Part shown: positions 8,143 to 16,020 of the stretch, piece after piece
Position numbering within the stretch: the first letter of the stretch is position 1
How the letters are laid out: every line of letters begins with the position of its first letter
Position numbers and translations under genes: made by a program
Notes under the pieces: model-generated
What the model was told of the DNA's origin: nothing
The model's input: only the letters and a program-made list of their open reading frames with translations
The model's database searches: none
Assembly: GCA_014268975.2 (NCBI GenBank)
Contig: CP077096.1
Span: 3,385,501-3,449,500, forward strand
Direction: 5' to 3'
Origin: Pseudomonas wayambapalatensis
GTDB lineage: Bacteria > Pseudomonadota > Gammaproteobacteria > Pseudomonadales > Pseudomonadaceae
DNA length: 64,000 nt

Positions 8143-8159
8143 AGCAGGCTTCGTGCCAG
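8143..8159 (-). promoter_or_regulatory. Sigma54 (RpoN) -24/-12 promoter of the secretion-curli operon
   Basis: On the minus strand the sequence reads CTGGCACGAAGCCTGCT, against the consensus YTGGCACGrNNNTTGCW: a single mismatch in the -12 element and the obligatory GG-N10-GC spacing (GG at 8157-8156, GC at 8145-8144). It lies about 65 bases before the GTG of the response regulator and nothing else sits between. An enhancer-binding activator would be required; none is encoded in the window. Confidence 0.75.
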
Positions 8160-8275
8160 GCGTGAAAAGTCATGTCGCACCACGTGTAAGTCATTGATCT
8201 TGCTGTATCGACCCTATGACGCATGCCGGAGATTACCCACTTCCGGGGAGTCTGATAGCACTTTGCCTTGGAGCC

Positions 8276-8295
8276 ATTCCCCACTGTTGGGGAAC
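8276..8295 (-). terminator. Hairpin after the SurA-N gene
   Basis: TTCCCC and GGGGAA form a six-base stem around ACAGT (TTCCCCAACAGTGGGGAA region) about 20 bases past the stop of the gene at 8311. There is no clear U-tract, so it may be a weak terminator or mRNA 3' end between the redox operon and the secretion operon. Confidence 0.4.
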
Positions 8296-8310
8296 TGCCA
8301 CTGTCGGGGC

Positions 8311-8952
8311 TCAGTCGGCGCGCTCCACGATAGCGGATTGGCGCAAACGTTGGCGCACCGATTGCCGCGCCTGGGCCTGCAACTGCGCGACAAGTGCATC
8401 CCTGGCCATGGCCAGGCCCTGTTCAGCTATGACTGAAGCATTAGCACTTTGGTTCTGCTGGCCTTGCAGCTTTTCTCGGTGCGCCTGGTAGAACGCGGCG
8501 ATCTCGCCCTGGCTGGGCTCATCGACCTGGCTCAGGCGCGCGTAGACCTGCTGGGCGGCCATCTCATGACGAGTGTAGTCAGCGAAGCTCGCCCTATCGA
8601 AACCCGCCTCAACCAGGCGCCGCTCGAACACCGCCGGGCTGCCGAAGGCCGCCTCGAGCTGGCCGATCTGGGCCGACACCTGGTCGTCGCTGACCGTGAT
8701 GCCCTGGCGTTGTGCCTCCTGCCACAGCAGCTCCTTGTCGATCAACTCGTCCAGCGCCTGGTCGCGCAGGCGCTTGTACAGCGTCGGATTGCGGATGCTG
8801 GTCAACGCCCGCCCCTGGGCCTGAAGGTACTCGCTGAAATAGCCTTCCAGGCGCACGACGCCGATCTCCACACCGTTGACCCGCGCCACCGCGAGATCGG
8901 CACGGCTCGCCTGGGCAAGCGCCAGCAGCAGGCACAGCAGCAGGATACGCAT
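8311..8952 (-). CDS. SurA-N-domain periplasmic chaperone-like protein lacking a PPIase domain
   Basis: A 213-residue protein with a signal peptide (MRILLLCLLLALAQASRA) followed by a SurA/PpiD N-terminal type helical domain: VARVNGVEIGVVRLEGYF, LRDQALDELIDKELLWQEAQRQGI, VSDDQVSAQIGQLEAAFGSPAVFERRL. This is the chaperone part of SurA-like foldases. The parvulin catalytic domain that normally follows is absent; the protein ends in a basic helix. It is last in the operon starting at 13774, with GAGAGGAA before its ATG. I infer a dedicated folding helper for a secreted partner in the operon. Confidence 0.75.
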   Translation of the reverse strand: MRILLLCLLLALAQASRADLAVARVNGVEIGVVRLEGYFSEYLQAQGRALTSIRNPTLYKRLRDQALDELIDKELLWQEAQRQGITVSDDQVSAQIGQLEAAFGSPAVFERRLVEAGFDRASFADYTRHEMAAQQVYARLSQVDEPSQGEIAAFYQAHREKLQGQQNQSANASVIAEQGLAMARDALVAQLQAQARQSVRQRLRQSAIVERAD

Positions 8953-8964
8953 GGCGGGTTCCTC

Positions 8965-10491
8965 TCAAGGCAGGTCTGGCAACGGGCGGTAAGGTGCGAC
9001 GGTGCTGAATTCCGGCCCCGGGAAGGTGACCGCCACCACATGGGCGCCCGCCAGGCCCTGTCGACGTCCGGGCCCAAAGCCCAGCGGCGGGGTCAGGCCG
9101 GTGTCGATGTCGTGCAGTTGCTCCAGTACCACGCGCAATTGCTCGCGGCTGGCATCGCGTCCCACCTGCTTCAACGCCTCGACCAGCAAGCGCCAGGCAC
9201 ACAGGGCCCCGACCTGCACCGAGGCCTGCCGCGGATCCAGCCCCTGGCGCTGTTGCACACCGAGTAGCACAGCACGTCCTTGTTCGGTCCAGTCATCGGG
9301 CACGAACGGGTAGCTCAACCAGACACGCTGCGACCATTGCGGCGACAACTGGCCGACGGCACTGGCCACCTGGCCGGATGCAGCAAACAGATAGGGGCTG
9401 CGCCCTGCCGCCTGCAGCGTGGCGGCGAGTTCGGCAAAAGCCTGCGCCCGCCCGAGAAAGACGATGCCCTCGCCCGCGATTGCCTGCCCCTGGAACGCCT
9501 GCACGGGCCCAGGCGCCCAGCCCATCTGCACCAGGCGCTGACGCAGGCGCTCGGCCGATGCCGACTGCCCGTCGCCGGCGTACACCACCTGCAGCGCATC
9601 AGGCGCCAGGCCCAGTGCGTCGCGCGCATGCCGGGCAACGCTGAGCAACTGCTGCACGGCGTCCGGCATCGGGTCGAACAGCAGCGCATTGCCGCCGCCA
9701 CGCGGCGTACTGCCGATCATTGGCAGCCCCGCACGCTCCAGGGCGGTGCCATCGAGCAGCGGCGCCAGCGGTGCGACCAGGGCGAAGACCCGCTCCCGCT
9801 CGGCCAGGTACTGCAGCGCCTGGGTGCTACTGGCGGGGTCATGACCCGGGTCGGCGCTCACCAGTTGCACGCGCCGGCCATGCACGCCGCCCTGACGATT
9901 GAGCTGCTCGATGCCGTCTTCCAGTACCGCGCGCACCACCCGTCCTGCTTCGGCCAGCGGCCCGTCGTTCGGCAGCAGGGTGCCCAGGCGCAGGATGCCC
10001 TCCTCTACCCCCGGATCACGGTCCTCACCCAGCCGCTTGAGGTACGCGGTGAGGTTGCGCTGGTCGGCCAGGGTCAGGTCGAAACGCGGCATGGCCGAAT
10101 CGAGGCGATTGCCGCCCGGATCGATGCCGCGCTGGATCGCCCGCGCCAGGCTGGCGTCATCGTAGGCCGGGTAGCGCCGGGCATTGCTCTGGCGCTCACC
10201 CTGCCCCAGGGCCAGGCGCTGCCAGTCCAGGTCAGGCGCACGCACGCCGCCCTCGGCACGGCCACGACCGTCATTGCCGTGGCAGCTGGCGCACGGCAGC
10301 ACACTGGCCGGCACGCGCATGTCGCTGGCGCCGACCCGCGCGAACAATTGCGCATCGCTGCTGGAAAGCCCTTCGCGGTACAGCCGCCTGCCAGCGGCTT
10401 GCTCCGGCGTAAGGTCCAGCGCCTGCACCGGGCCGCAGAGGACCAGTGCCACGCCCAGCCACACCCGGGCCATTGCCGCACGGATGCCCAT
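8965..10491 (-). CDS. Cytochrome c fused to a periplasmic amino-acid-type binding protein
   Basis: A 508-residue exported protein (signal peptide to about residue 25). Residues about 30-155 are a c-type cytochrome domain with the heme motif CASCH (near 67-71) and a later Met ligand candidate (AMPRF). Residues about 165-490 form a type I periplasmic binding fold like Leu/Ile/Val-binding proteins (LRLGTLLPNDGPLAEAGRVVRAVLEDGIEQLNRQGG, VFALVAPLAPLLDG, GLPMIGSTPRGG). Such fusions are known near PQQ-dependent dehydrogenase genes as I remember. It sits three bases after a SCO gene. A heme-sensing, or electron-coupled ligand-binding, role is only inference. Confidence 0.8.
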   Translation of the reverse strand: MGIRAAMARVWLGVALVLCGPVQALDLTPEQAAGRRLYREGLSSSDAQLFARVGASDMRVPASVLPCASCHGNDGRGRAEGGVRAPDLDWQRLALGQGERQSNARRYPAYDDASLARAIQRGIDPGGNRLDSAMPRFDLTLADQRNLTAYLKRLGEDRDPGVEEGILRLGTLLPNDGPLAEAGRVVRAVLEDGIEQLNRQGGVHGRRVQLVSADPGHDPASSTQALQYLAERERVFALVAPLAPLLDGTALERAGLPMIGSTPRGGGNALLFDPMPDAVQQLLSVARHARDALGLAPDALQVVYAGDGQSASAERLRQRLVQMGWAPGPVQAFQGQAIAGEGIVFLGRAQAFAELAATLQAAGRSPYLFAASGQVASAVGQLSPQWSQRVWLSYPFVPDDWTEQGRAVLLGVQQRQGLDPRQASVQVGALCAWRLLVEALKQVGRDASREQLRVVLEQLHDIDTGLTPPLGFGPGRRQGLAGAHVVAVTFPGPEFSTVAPYRPLPDLP

Positions 10492-10494
10492 GGC

Positions 10495-11151
10495 TCACCG
10501 TCCCGACAGCGGCTGGGCCAGCAGTTGCAGACGCTGGGCGATGGCCGCAGGGGGAGCGTCAGGTCGGATCTTGCTCCAGCGCTTGCCTGCCACGTCGCCG
10601 GCAATCAGCTGGGTGGAGTGCTGCTCGGGGCTGGGCAGGAACTGCCCCAACCGCCCCAGCACCAGGTCGACACGGGCCTTGTCGCCGGTCAGGAACAGCC
10701 AGTTCGGCCCGTCCACACCCTGCTTCTCGGCGAAGGCCTTGAGCACCTCGGGGGTATCGTTGAGCGGATCGCTGCTGAGCGAGACGAAGGTCACCTGCGC
10801 CGCCAACTGCGGGCCCATCGCTTCGCGGACTTCGCGCAGCTTGCGGGTGATCAGCGGGCAGGCGTCGTTGCAGTGGGTGAAGATGACATTGAGCATCACC
10901 ACCTTGTCCTTGAGCACGTCGCTGTAGAAACGCAGCTCCCGGCCATTCTGGTCCTTGAGCAGGGTGTCGGTGAACCAGGTCTGCGCATCACGGGTGCCTG
11001 CGCCGCTGGCCATGGTCGGCGGCGCAGGTTGTGGCTGCGGGGCATGCCCTTCATGGGCCAGGGCCATCGAGGCGAAGATCCACAGGCAGGCGCCGAGGGT
11101 CAGCCAGTCGAGGCTGCGCATGCCACCGTGGCGGGAGCTGAAGCTGCTCAT
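10495..11151 (-). CDS. SCO1/SenC-family copper/thiol protein, copy B
   Basis: A 218-residue exported thioredoxin-fold protein. It has an N-terminal membrane/signal helix, a His-rich stretch (AHEGHAP), then the fold with FTHCNDACP holding the CxxxC copper ligands (about residue 90) and LSSDPLNDTPEVLKAFAEKQG. The distal SCO His is not obvious: the region near HSTQLIAGD could supply it. SCO proteins deliver copper or reduce the CuA site of oxidases. The ATG overlaps the stop of the preceding SCO gene. Two SCO genes in tandem suggest a specialised copper or redox pathway, not housekeeping oxidase assembly. Confidence 0.85.
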   Translation of the reverse strand: MSSFSSRHGGMRSLDWLTLGACLWIFASMALAHEGHAPQPQPAPPTMASGAGTRDAQTWFTDTLLKDQNGRELRFYSDVLKDKVVMLNVIFTHCNDACPLITRKLREVREAMGPQLAAQVTFVSLSSDPLNDTPEVLKAFAEKQGVDGPNWLFLTGDKARVDLVLGRLGQFLPSPEQHSTQLIAGDVAGKRWSKIRPDAPPAAIAQRLQLLAQPLSGR

Positions 11152-11801
11152 GGCTGAACCTCCTGGCCGGCGATGGCGGTGCTCTTGGCATGGACCCGGC
11201 GGGCGCCCAGGCGATTGATCTCGGCGATCAGCACGTTGGGGTCGGTGAAGCCGTAGTAACGCGTCCAGTGACCGGTGCGCCCGTCACCGACCAGGATCAG
11301 CGGCGGATGCTGGGTCAGGTCGGCACTGAAGCTGCCCAGCCCCTTGAGGGTTTCGCTGATCGCGTAGGGCGAGCCGGTCAGCCAGCTCCAGCCCGGGCCA
11401 TGCTGGAACGCCTTGGCGTAGCTCAGCAGGCGACTGGAATCGTCACGCTGCGGATCGACGCTGATCGACACCAACCGGATCTCCTCGCCCACCCGGCCGC
11501 CGAGTTGTTGCTGGACCTTGCTCATGATCGAGGACACCACCGGGCACACGGTGGTGCAGCTGGTGTAGATGAAGCCCATGACCACCAGGTGCTCGCCGAC
11601 CAGATCCTTTTCCAGTCGCACCGGCATGCCGTTCTGATCGAGCAGCGAGACATCGGCAAAGCGCACGCTGGCCTTTTCCTGGCGTGCCACAGGCGCCGGT
11701 TCAGGCTTGCCGCCATGGTCGTGGCCGGCATGGGCGAAGGCCAGGTGGCTGGTCAGTGCCAGGCTCAGGGCAAGCAGTCCGGCGGCATGATTGCGGTTCA
11801 T
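11148..11801 (-). CDS. SCO1/SenC-family copper/thiol protein, copy A
   Basis: A 217-residue exported protein: signal peptide ending LAFA, metal-binding-looking AHAGHDHGG at the mature N terminus, thioredoxin fold with YTSCTTVCPVVSS (CxxxC near residue 82), SISVDPQRDDSSRLLSYAKAF and a C-terminal region TQHPPLILVGDGRTGHW that could carry the third copper ligand. ATG 11801 overlaps the stop of the beta-propeller gene (ATGA). It is similar in layout to copy B but clearly diverged. Confidence 0.87.
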   Translation of the reverse strand: MNRNHAAGLLALSLALTSHLAFAHAGHDHGGKPEPAPVARQEKASVRFADVSLLDQNGMPVRLEKDLVGEHLVVMGFIYTSCTTVCPVVSSIMSKVQQQLGGRVGEEIRLVSISVDPQRDDSSRLLSYAKAFQHGPGWSWLTGSPYAISETLKGLGSFSADLTQHPPLILVGDGRTGHWTRYYGFTDPNVLIAEINRLGARRVHAKSTAIAGQEVQP

Positions 11802-13774
11802 CGAACACTCCTGGATTCCCCTTGGGAAGCGGTGGACGCTGCGGCGGGCAACACGCGCAGGCTGGTGTAGTTTTCTTCGGCGAAGCGGCGCCCGAGGGTG
11901 GGCGACTGCACATGCAGGTACCAGGCACCGGCCTCGCCCAGCTGCAGCGAGGCCTGGTAGACACCCTCGCCCATGTCCTGGAACGGGACGCTGCGCGGCA
12001 ACGACGAGGGCGCGAGGAAGTAGCGCAGGCTCAGGTCGCTCAGCCCGACACGCGGCATGCCGTCGTGACCGAGGATGCGCACCCGGGCGATGAAGGGGTG
12101 GCCCTGCAGGTGCGGCTGTTCGGTGCCGATGAATTCGGCATGCACGCCCTTGCGTCGGCTCGCCTGCGGCAGCGCGGCCACCTCGGTGCTGAAGCAATGG
12201 ATGATCTGCGGCTGGTTGAGCAGAAAGGCCACATCGAAGGTGCCGGCCGCCGGCATCTTCACGGTCGAGCCGTACACCCCCGGTGCGAGCTCGCGCAGAC
12301 TGCGGTCGATGACCATGGCCGCGCGCGCCTGATGGCCACGGTTGTTGTAGCCGGACATCGGCGCATTCATGCCCTCGGCGTAGAAGTAGGTGGTGTTGTC
12401 TACCGGATTGACCACGAACACCGAGTTGTCGTCCCGCGACACGCTCACCCCTTGGGCCAGCGGCAGGTCACCTGCCTGGCGCGGCGCAGCGGGTCCGGCC
12501 TCGAAGCCCTGGACGATCGGTGTGCGCCCTTCGCCGAGGCTCGACAGGTTGATCATGCTGACCTTGGGCGAGGCCAGGCCACGCACGTAGGCATAGCCCT
12601 TGGTGAAGGTCAGCTGGTAAGGCTCGGCGGCCACCGGAATACGGTGGATCAGCGTATCGGTGCTCGCATCGATCACCAACGCCTGGTTCTCCAGGGTGTT
12701 GAGGACGATACCGTAGCGCCCGTCACCACTGAAGCGCATCGGCCCCAGCCCCTGCTCGGCCTTGACCGTATGGCGCAGTTGATGGCTGCGCGCATCGATC
12801 ACCCGCACCGTGCCCTCCTGGCCATCGACCACATAGACCGCCTGGGACAACGCCGAGTAGCTCACCGACAGTGGATGCGGGCCGACCTCCAGGGTCTTGA
12901 GCAGGCGCATGTCGGCGATGTCGATGACACTCAGGGTGCCGCCGTCGCGGTTGCTGACGAAGGCGAAGCGCGAGTCGCCGCTGAAGGCGATCTCATGATG
13001 GCCGGAGCCGGTGGCGAAGGATTTCAGCGTGCTGCGGCTGGGCACATCGATCACGGTGACCCCTCCCTTGGCTGGGTCCGCGCTGTTGTTGCCAACCCAC
13101 AGGCGTCGCTGGTCCGGTTGCAGGGCGACGCGCACCGGCTGTTCGCCGGCCTCCAGCAGGGCCGTGCGGCGGAAGATCTCGGTATCGATCAGCGCCACCT
13201 GGCCGCGCTCGGGCAGCGAGACGAACACCTGCTTGTCGTCGCTGCTGGCCGCCCAGTCCATCGGCCGCCCCGGCAGGTCAATGCGCGCCAGGGTACTGGT
13301 GACACCGCCCACCGACACCGTCGGGTCGATCACGGTGAGGCTGGCATCCTTGTTCAGCACCAGCAGAAAGTAACTGTTGAGGTCGAGCAACGGCCGTGCG
13401 CCGATGCTGCTCTTGAGAAACAACGCGACCCGCGCCTTGCAACTGCTGTCGCGATCGCCCGTCGGCGCCGACTGCGCCGGATCGAGCCAGGCCCCCGGCG
13501 CCATGCCCGAGAGCGGTTGGCCGCTGGCCTGGTCGCTGAGCTTGAACCGCACGTTGGCGAAGCTGCCTTCACGCAGCTCGCCGCCGTCCATTGCCCGCGC
13601 CTCGAACTCCACGGTCACGCCCTCGCGGCTGAGCCGATGCAGGGCCTGCGGGTCGGCAGGCGCCTGCAGCAGTTCGCGGGGATCGCACCAGAGTTTCTCG
13701 TAGGCGACACCCAGGCCGATCAGCGCTACCCCCAGCAACAGCCCCAGGTAGGCGGGGCGAGTCTTCCTGTTCAT
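11798..13774 (-). CDS. YncE/YVTN-type periplasmic beta-propeller protein
   Basis: A 658-residue protein with an N-terminal membrane helix (AYLGLLLGVALIGLGVAY) and repeated beta-propeller blades between about residues 130 and 480, each with a VxVID or equivalent core (SLTVIDPTV, QVALIDTE, GVTVIDVPS, TLSVIDIAD, TVRVIDARS, QALVIDAST), as in cytochrome-d1/YncE propellers. The C-terminal third looks like an all-beta domain. ATG 13774 follows AAGAGGGGA. It opens a five-gene operon with two SCO proteins and a cytochrome fusion; a role in periplasmic redox or metal handling is inferred from that context only. Confidence 0.8.
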   Translation of the reverse strand: MNRKTRPAYLGLLLGVALIGLGVAYEKLWCDPRELLQAPADPQALHRLSREGVTVEFEARAMDGGELREGSFANVRFKLSDQASGQPLSGMAPGAWLDPAQSAPTGDRDSSCKARVALFLKSSIGARPLLDLNSYFLLVLNKDASLTVIDPTVSVGGVTSTLARIDLPGRPMDWAASSDDKQVFVSLPERGQVALIDTEIFRRTALLEAGEQPVRVALQPDQRRLWVGNNSADPAKGGVTVIDVPSRSTLKSFATGSGHHEIAFSGDSRFAFVSNRDGGTLSVIDIADMRLLKTLEVGPHPLSVSYSALSQAVYVVDGQEGTVRVIDARSHQLRHTVKAEQGLGPMRFSGDGRYGIVLNTLENQALVIDASTDTLIHRIPVAAEPYQLTFTKGYAYVRGLASPKVSMINLSSLGEGRTPIVQGFEAGPAAPRQAGDLPLAQGVSVSRDDNSVFVVNPVDNTTYFYAEGMNAPMSGYNNRGHQARAAMVIDRSLRELAPGVYGSTVKMPAAGTFDVAFLLNQPQIIHCFSTEVAALPQASRRKGVHAEFIGTEQPHLQGHPFIARVRILGHDGMPRVGLSDLSLRYFLAPSSLPRSVPFQDMGEGVYQASLQLGEAGAWYLHVQSPTLGRRFAEENYTSLRVLPAAASTASQGESRSVR

Positions 13775-13833
13775 GCGCGGTCCCCTCTTGCGGGATATGA
13801 GCACTCCCTGAGGGCAAAGCAAGCGTCATGCCA

Positions 13834-13847
13834 TTGAGAAAACTCAA
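13834..13847. promoter_or_regulatory. Anr/FNR-like palindrome upstream of the redox operon
   Basis: TTGAGAAAACTCAA is a perfect palindrome with FNR-box geometry (TTGAT-N4-ATCAA) but with G/C in place of T/A at the inner symmetric positions. It lies 60 bases upstream of the beta-propeller ATG at 13774. It could bind Anr/Dnr weakly or another Crp-family regulator. The 160-base gap between the two divergently facing ends (13775-13934) shows nothing else clear. Confidence 0.4.
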
Positions 13848-13934
13848 CAAAATCATAATGTTATGAACAATACAGCAGCGACATCCATGTCCATCCCCCA
13901 CCCGATTCCCCGATGCTGGGGCCTGGCTGAACGC

Positions 13935-15635
13935 TCAGGGCGCCGCCGTCACCGCTACGCCCTTGGCCTGGTCAGGGGTCACCACCTGGCTGAGGTCGAT
14001 GTGACGAAAGTCCGGCTTGGCGCCCAGCCGTGCGTTGAAGCGCACGTTGAAGGTGAATGGATCGTCGGTCGGCACATCCAGCGCCTGGCCGTATGTGCGG
14101 GTGACGGCTGCGGCGTCATAGCCGAGCAACTTCAGCAGCGTGGGGTAGATGTTGTAGTGGCTGGAGGCGTTGCGGTTCTGTGCCAGGTGCGCCTGCCAGT
14201 CCAGGGCCTTGACGCCCTCGCCCTGAATCACCACCAGCGGCACCAGCCCCTCCTCCATCACCGGCTCGCTGTCGCAGTGAGTGTTCAGGCCCGGATTGCC
14301 GCGCTCATGCAGGTCCTGCCCATGGTCGGAGGTATAGATCAGCACCGCCTGGCTCAGGTCGGCCTCGGCGAACAGGCGGCGGAAGAACTCACCCACGTTC
14401 CAGCCCAGCGTATTGCGGTACGCGTTGCGATACAGCACCCAGTCTTCGGGGCGTCCATCGAAGCCTTCACGCGTGCCGGTGTCGGCCACATCGGTGAAAT
14501 GCCCGCGCGGCAATGCCGGCTGGTAGGTCAGGAAGGCGTCGGGGTATTTGTCGTGCACCGGGAAATGCGCGCCAACCTTGTTGATCACGATCAGTTGCGG
14601 CTGGCCATCCTTGAGCAGGCTGACCAGTTGCTCCAGCGCCGCCATGTCGCGCTGCACCACGGGAGTGTCATCGAACTGGACGAAGCGGTCGATGTCGCGC
14701 TTTTCGTTGTCGTCCATCAGGTTCTGCAGGTTGCCACCGGTGCGCTGGGCATCGATGTACACCGTGCCCAGCCCCGTACGCTTGGCGTATTGCCAGATCG
14801 ACGGCTGGGTCGAGTTGATGCGCAGGTAATCGCTGCGGGTGCCGCCATAGCGCAGGGTGACGTTGGTGTCGGCGCTGCAGTTGGCCACCGAAGCGGCGTA
14901 GCCGTAGTTGAAGATACTCACCCCTGGCTGCGGCTGCAGCAGGTGAGTCGCCACGCCGGCTGGGGTATTGAGGTCCAGGTAGTTGCCCGAAATGCTTTCG
15001 TCGATGATCAGCACGATATCGCGCGCCATCGGCTTGCCGGACTGCGCCAGGCTCACCGGCTCGCGTGGGCCGACACGGTCGTGCAGCGCCTCGTAGCCGA
15101 ACAGGCTCAGGTAAGCCAAGGGTGTGTACATCACTGGCAGGCCACGGGCACCCTCGCCGGCGCGGATGAACAGCACGCCGATCAGCAACGCCAGCGCCAG
15201 AAACGGCGCGACAACCGGCACCAGGCGCGGCAAGCGCGGCACAGGGCCCGGCCGCAAGCCCACACCCAACAGCACCAGCAGCGAGCTGAACGCCGCCAAG
15301 GTGATTGCATAGTGGTACTGCTCCAGTGCTTCCTGGATGAAGCCACCGGCATACACCATGGACACGAACGCACTATAGGTGAGGTAGGAATCGGTGATTC
15401 GCAGATAAGCATCGAAGAACAGCGCACTCACCGCAAAAGCCGCCGCCAGCGCCCAGCGCAGCCAACCCGGGCGAATCCACGCCGCCAGCAGCAGCCCCAC
15501 CACCAGCACCCCGGCCACGCCCAGGTAAAGCAGCAACGGCAGGCCAAGACCCAGTGCTTCTATCCGCTCCCGGTAATAGCCATGAAAGCTCGCCAGGTAG
15601 ATGAACAGCAGGGCCAGCTTGATCCATCCGCGCAT
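13935..15635 (-). CDS. Sulfatase-fold membrane enzyme (phosphoethanolamine-transferase-like)
   Basis: A 566-residue protein with about five N-terminal membrane helices (residues 1-165) and a periplasmic alkaline-phosphatase-superfamily domain. The metal-site motifs are DIVLIIDESISG, a nucleophile region near ANCSADTNVTLRYGG, and YTSDHGQDLHERG with a following NTHCDSE. This layout is that of EptA/CptA/LTA-synthase-like enzymes that move phosphoethanolamine or phosphoglycerol onto lipids or glycans. ATG 15635 has CGGAGTGG eight bases upstream. It is transcribed away from the exopolysaccharide operon and might modify that polymer or LPS core; substrate unknown. Confidence 0.8.
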   Translation of the reverse strand: MRGWIKLALLFIYLASFHGYYRERIEALGLGLPLLLYLGVAGVLVVGLLLAAWIRPGWLRWALAAAFAVSALFFDAYLRITDSYLTYSAFVSMVYAGGFIQEALEQYHYAITLAAFSSLLVLLGVGLRPGPVPRLPRLVPVVAPFLALALLIGVLFIRAGEGARGLPVMYTPLAYLSLFGYEALHDRVGPREPVSLAQSGKPMARDIVLIIDESISGNYLDLNTPAGVATHLLQPQPGVSIFNYGYAASVANCSADTNVTLRYGGTRSDYLRINSTQPSIWQYAKRTGLGTVYIDAQRTGGNLQNLMDDNEKRDIDRFVQFDDTPVVQRDMAALEQLVSLLKDGQPQLIVINKVGAHFPVHDKYPDAFLTYQPALPRGHFTDVADTGTREGFDGRPEDWVLYRNAYRNTLGWNVGEFFRRLFAEADLSQAVLIYTSDHGQDLHERGNPGLNTHCDSEPVMEEGLVPLVVIQGEGVKALDWQAHLAQNRNASSHYNIYPTLLKLLGYDAAAVTRTYGQALDVPTDDPFTFNVRFNARLGAKPDFRHIDLSQVVTPDQAKGVAVTAAP

Positions 15636-16020
15636 GATTCGACCACTCCGGTCATGGGTTTCCATTCAAACCGTAGCAGTCCTGAAACAAATCACAAGGC
15701 GGAAATGTCAATTTTCCGGCGATATCGCAACGCCATATTCTGGCGCAAAAAACGTAACACGGTTGAGACGCTCTATCGTCATAAGCCCGCATTATTCGCG
15801 GCCTGCAACCGTTCATCAGTTCGTCGAACGGCCAACTGCCAGTAGCTTTCAACGCTAAACCCCGGATTGACAAAGGGTTGATGGCCAGTGGCCGTTTTGC
15901 TTGGCGTCTGTAAATGCGACGAAACATGCCATTGGTTTGACGCATTTCCCGCGAGCTGAGCTATACAGAAATCACACCACTGTTTCATACCTCTTACTCA
16001 TCCATACGAGGCACGCCGAC
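15636..16020. other. Divergent intergenic region before the exopolysaccharide operon
   Basis: 385 bases without a gene, clearly less GC-rich than the flanks. It must contain the promoter of the EPS operon and probably that of the sulfatase gene. TTGACA-like elements occur near 15868 and 15937. No long palindrome or riboswitch-like fold was recognised. Confidence 0.6.
15937..15967 (+). promoter_or_regulatory. Candidate promoter of the exopolysaccharide operon
   Basis: TTGACG (15937-15942) and TATACA within GCTATACAGA (15962-15967) are separated by 19 bases. The CTATAC core resembles RpoS-type -10 elements, fitting a biofilm operon. It lies about 55 bases before the ugd ATG. The spacing is long, so this is tentative. 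Confidence 0.35.
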
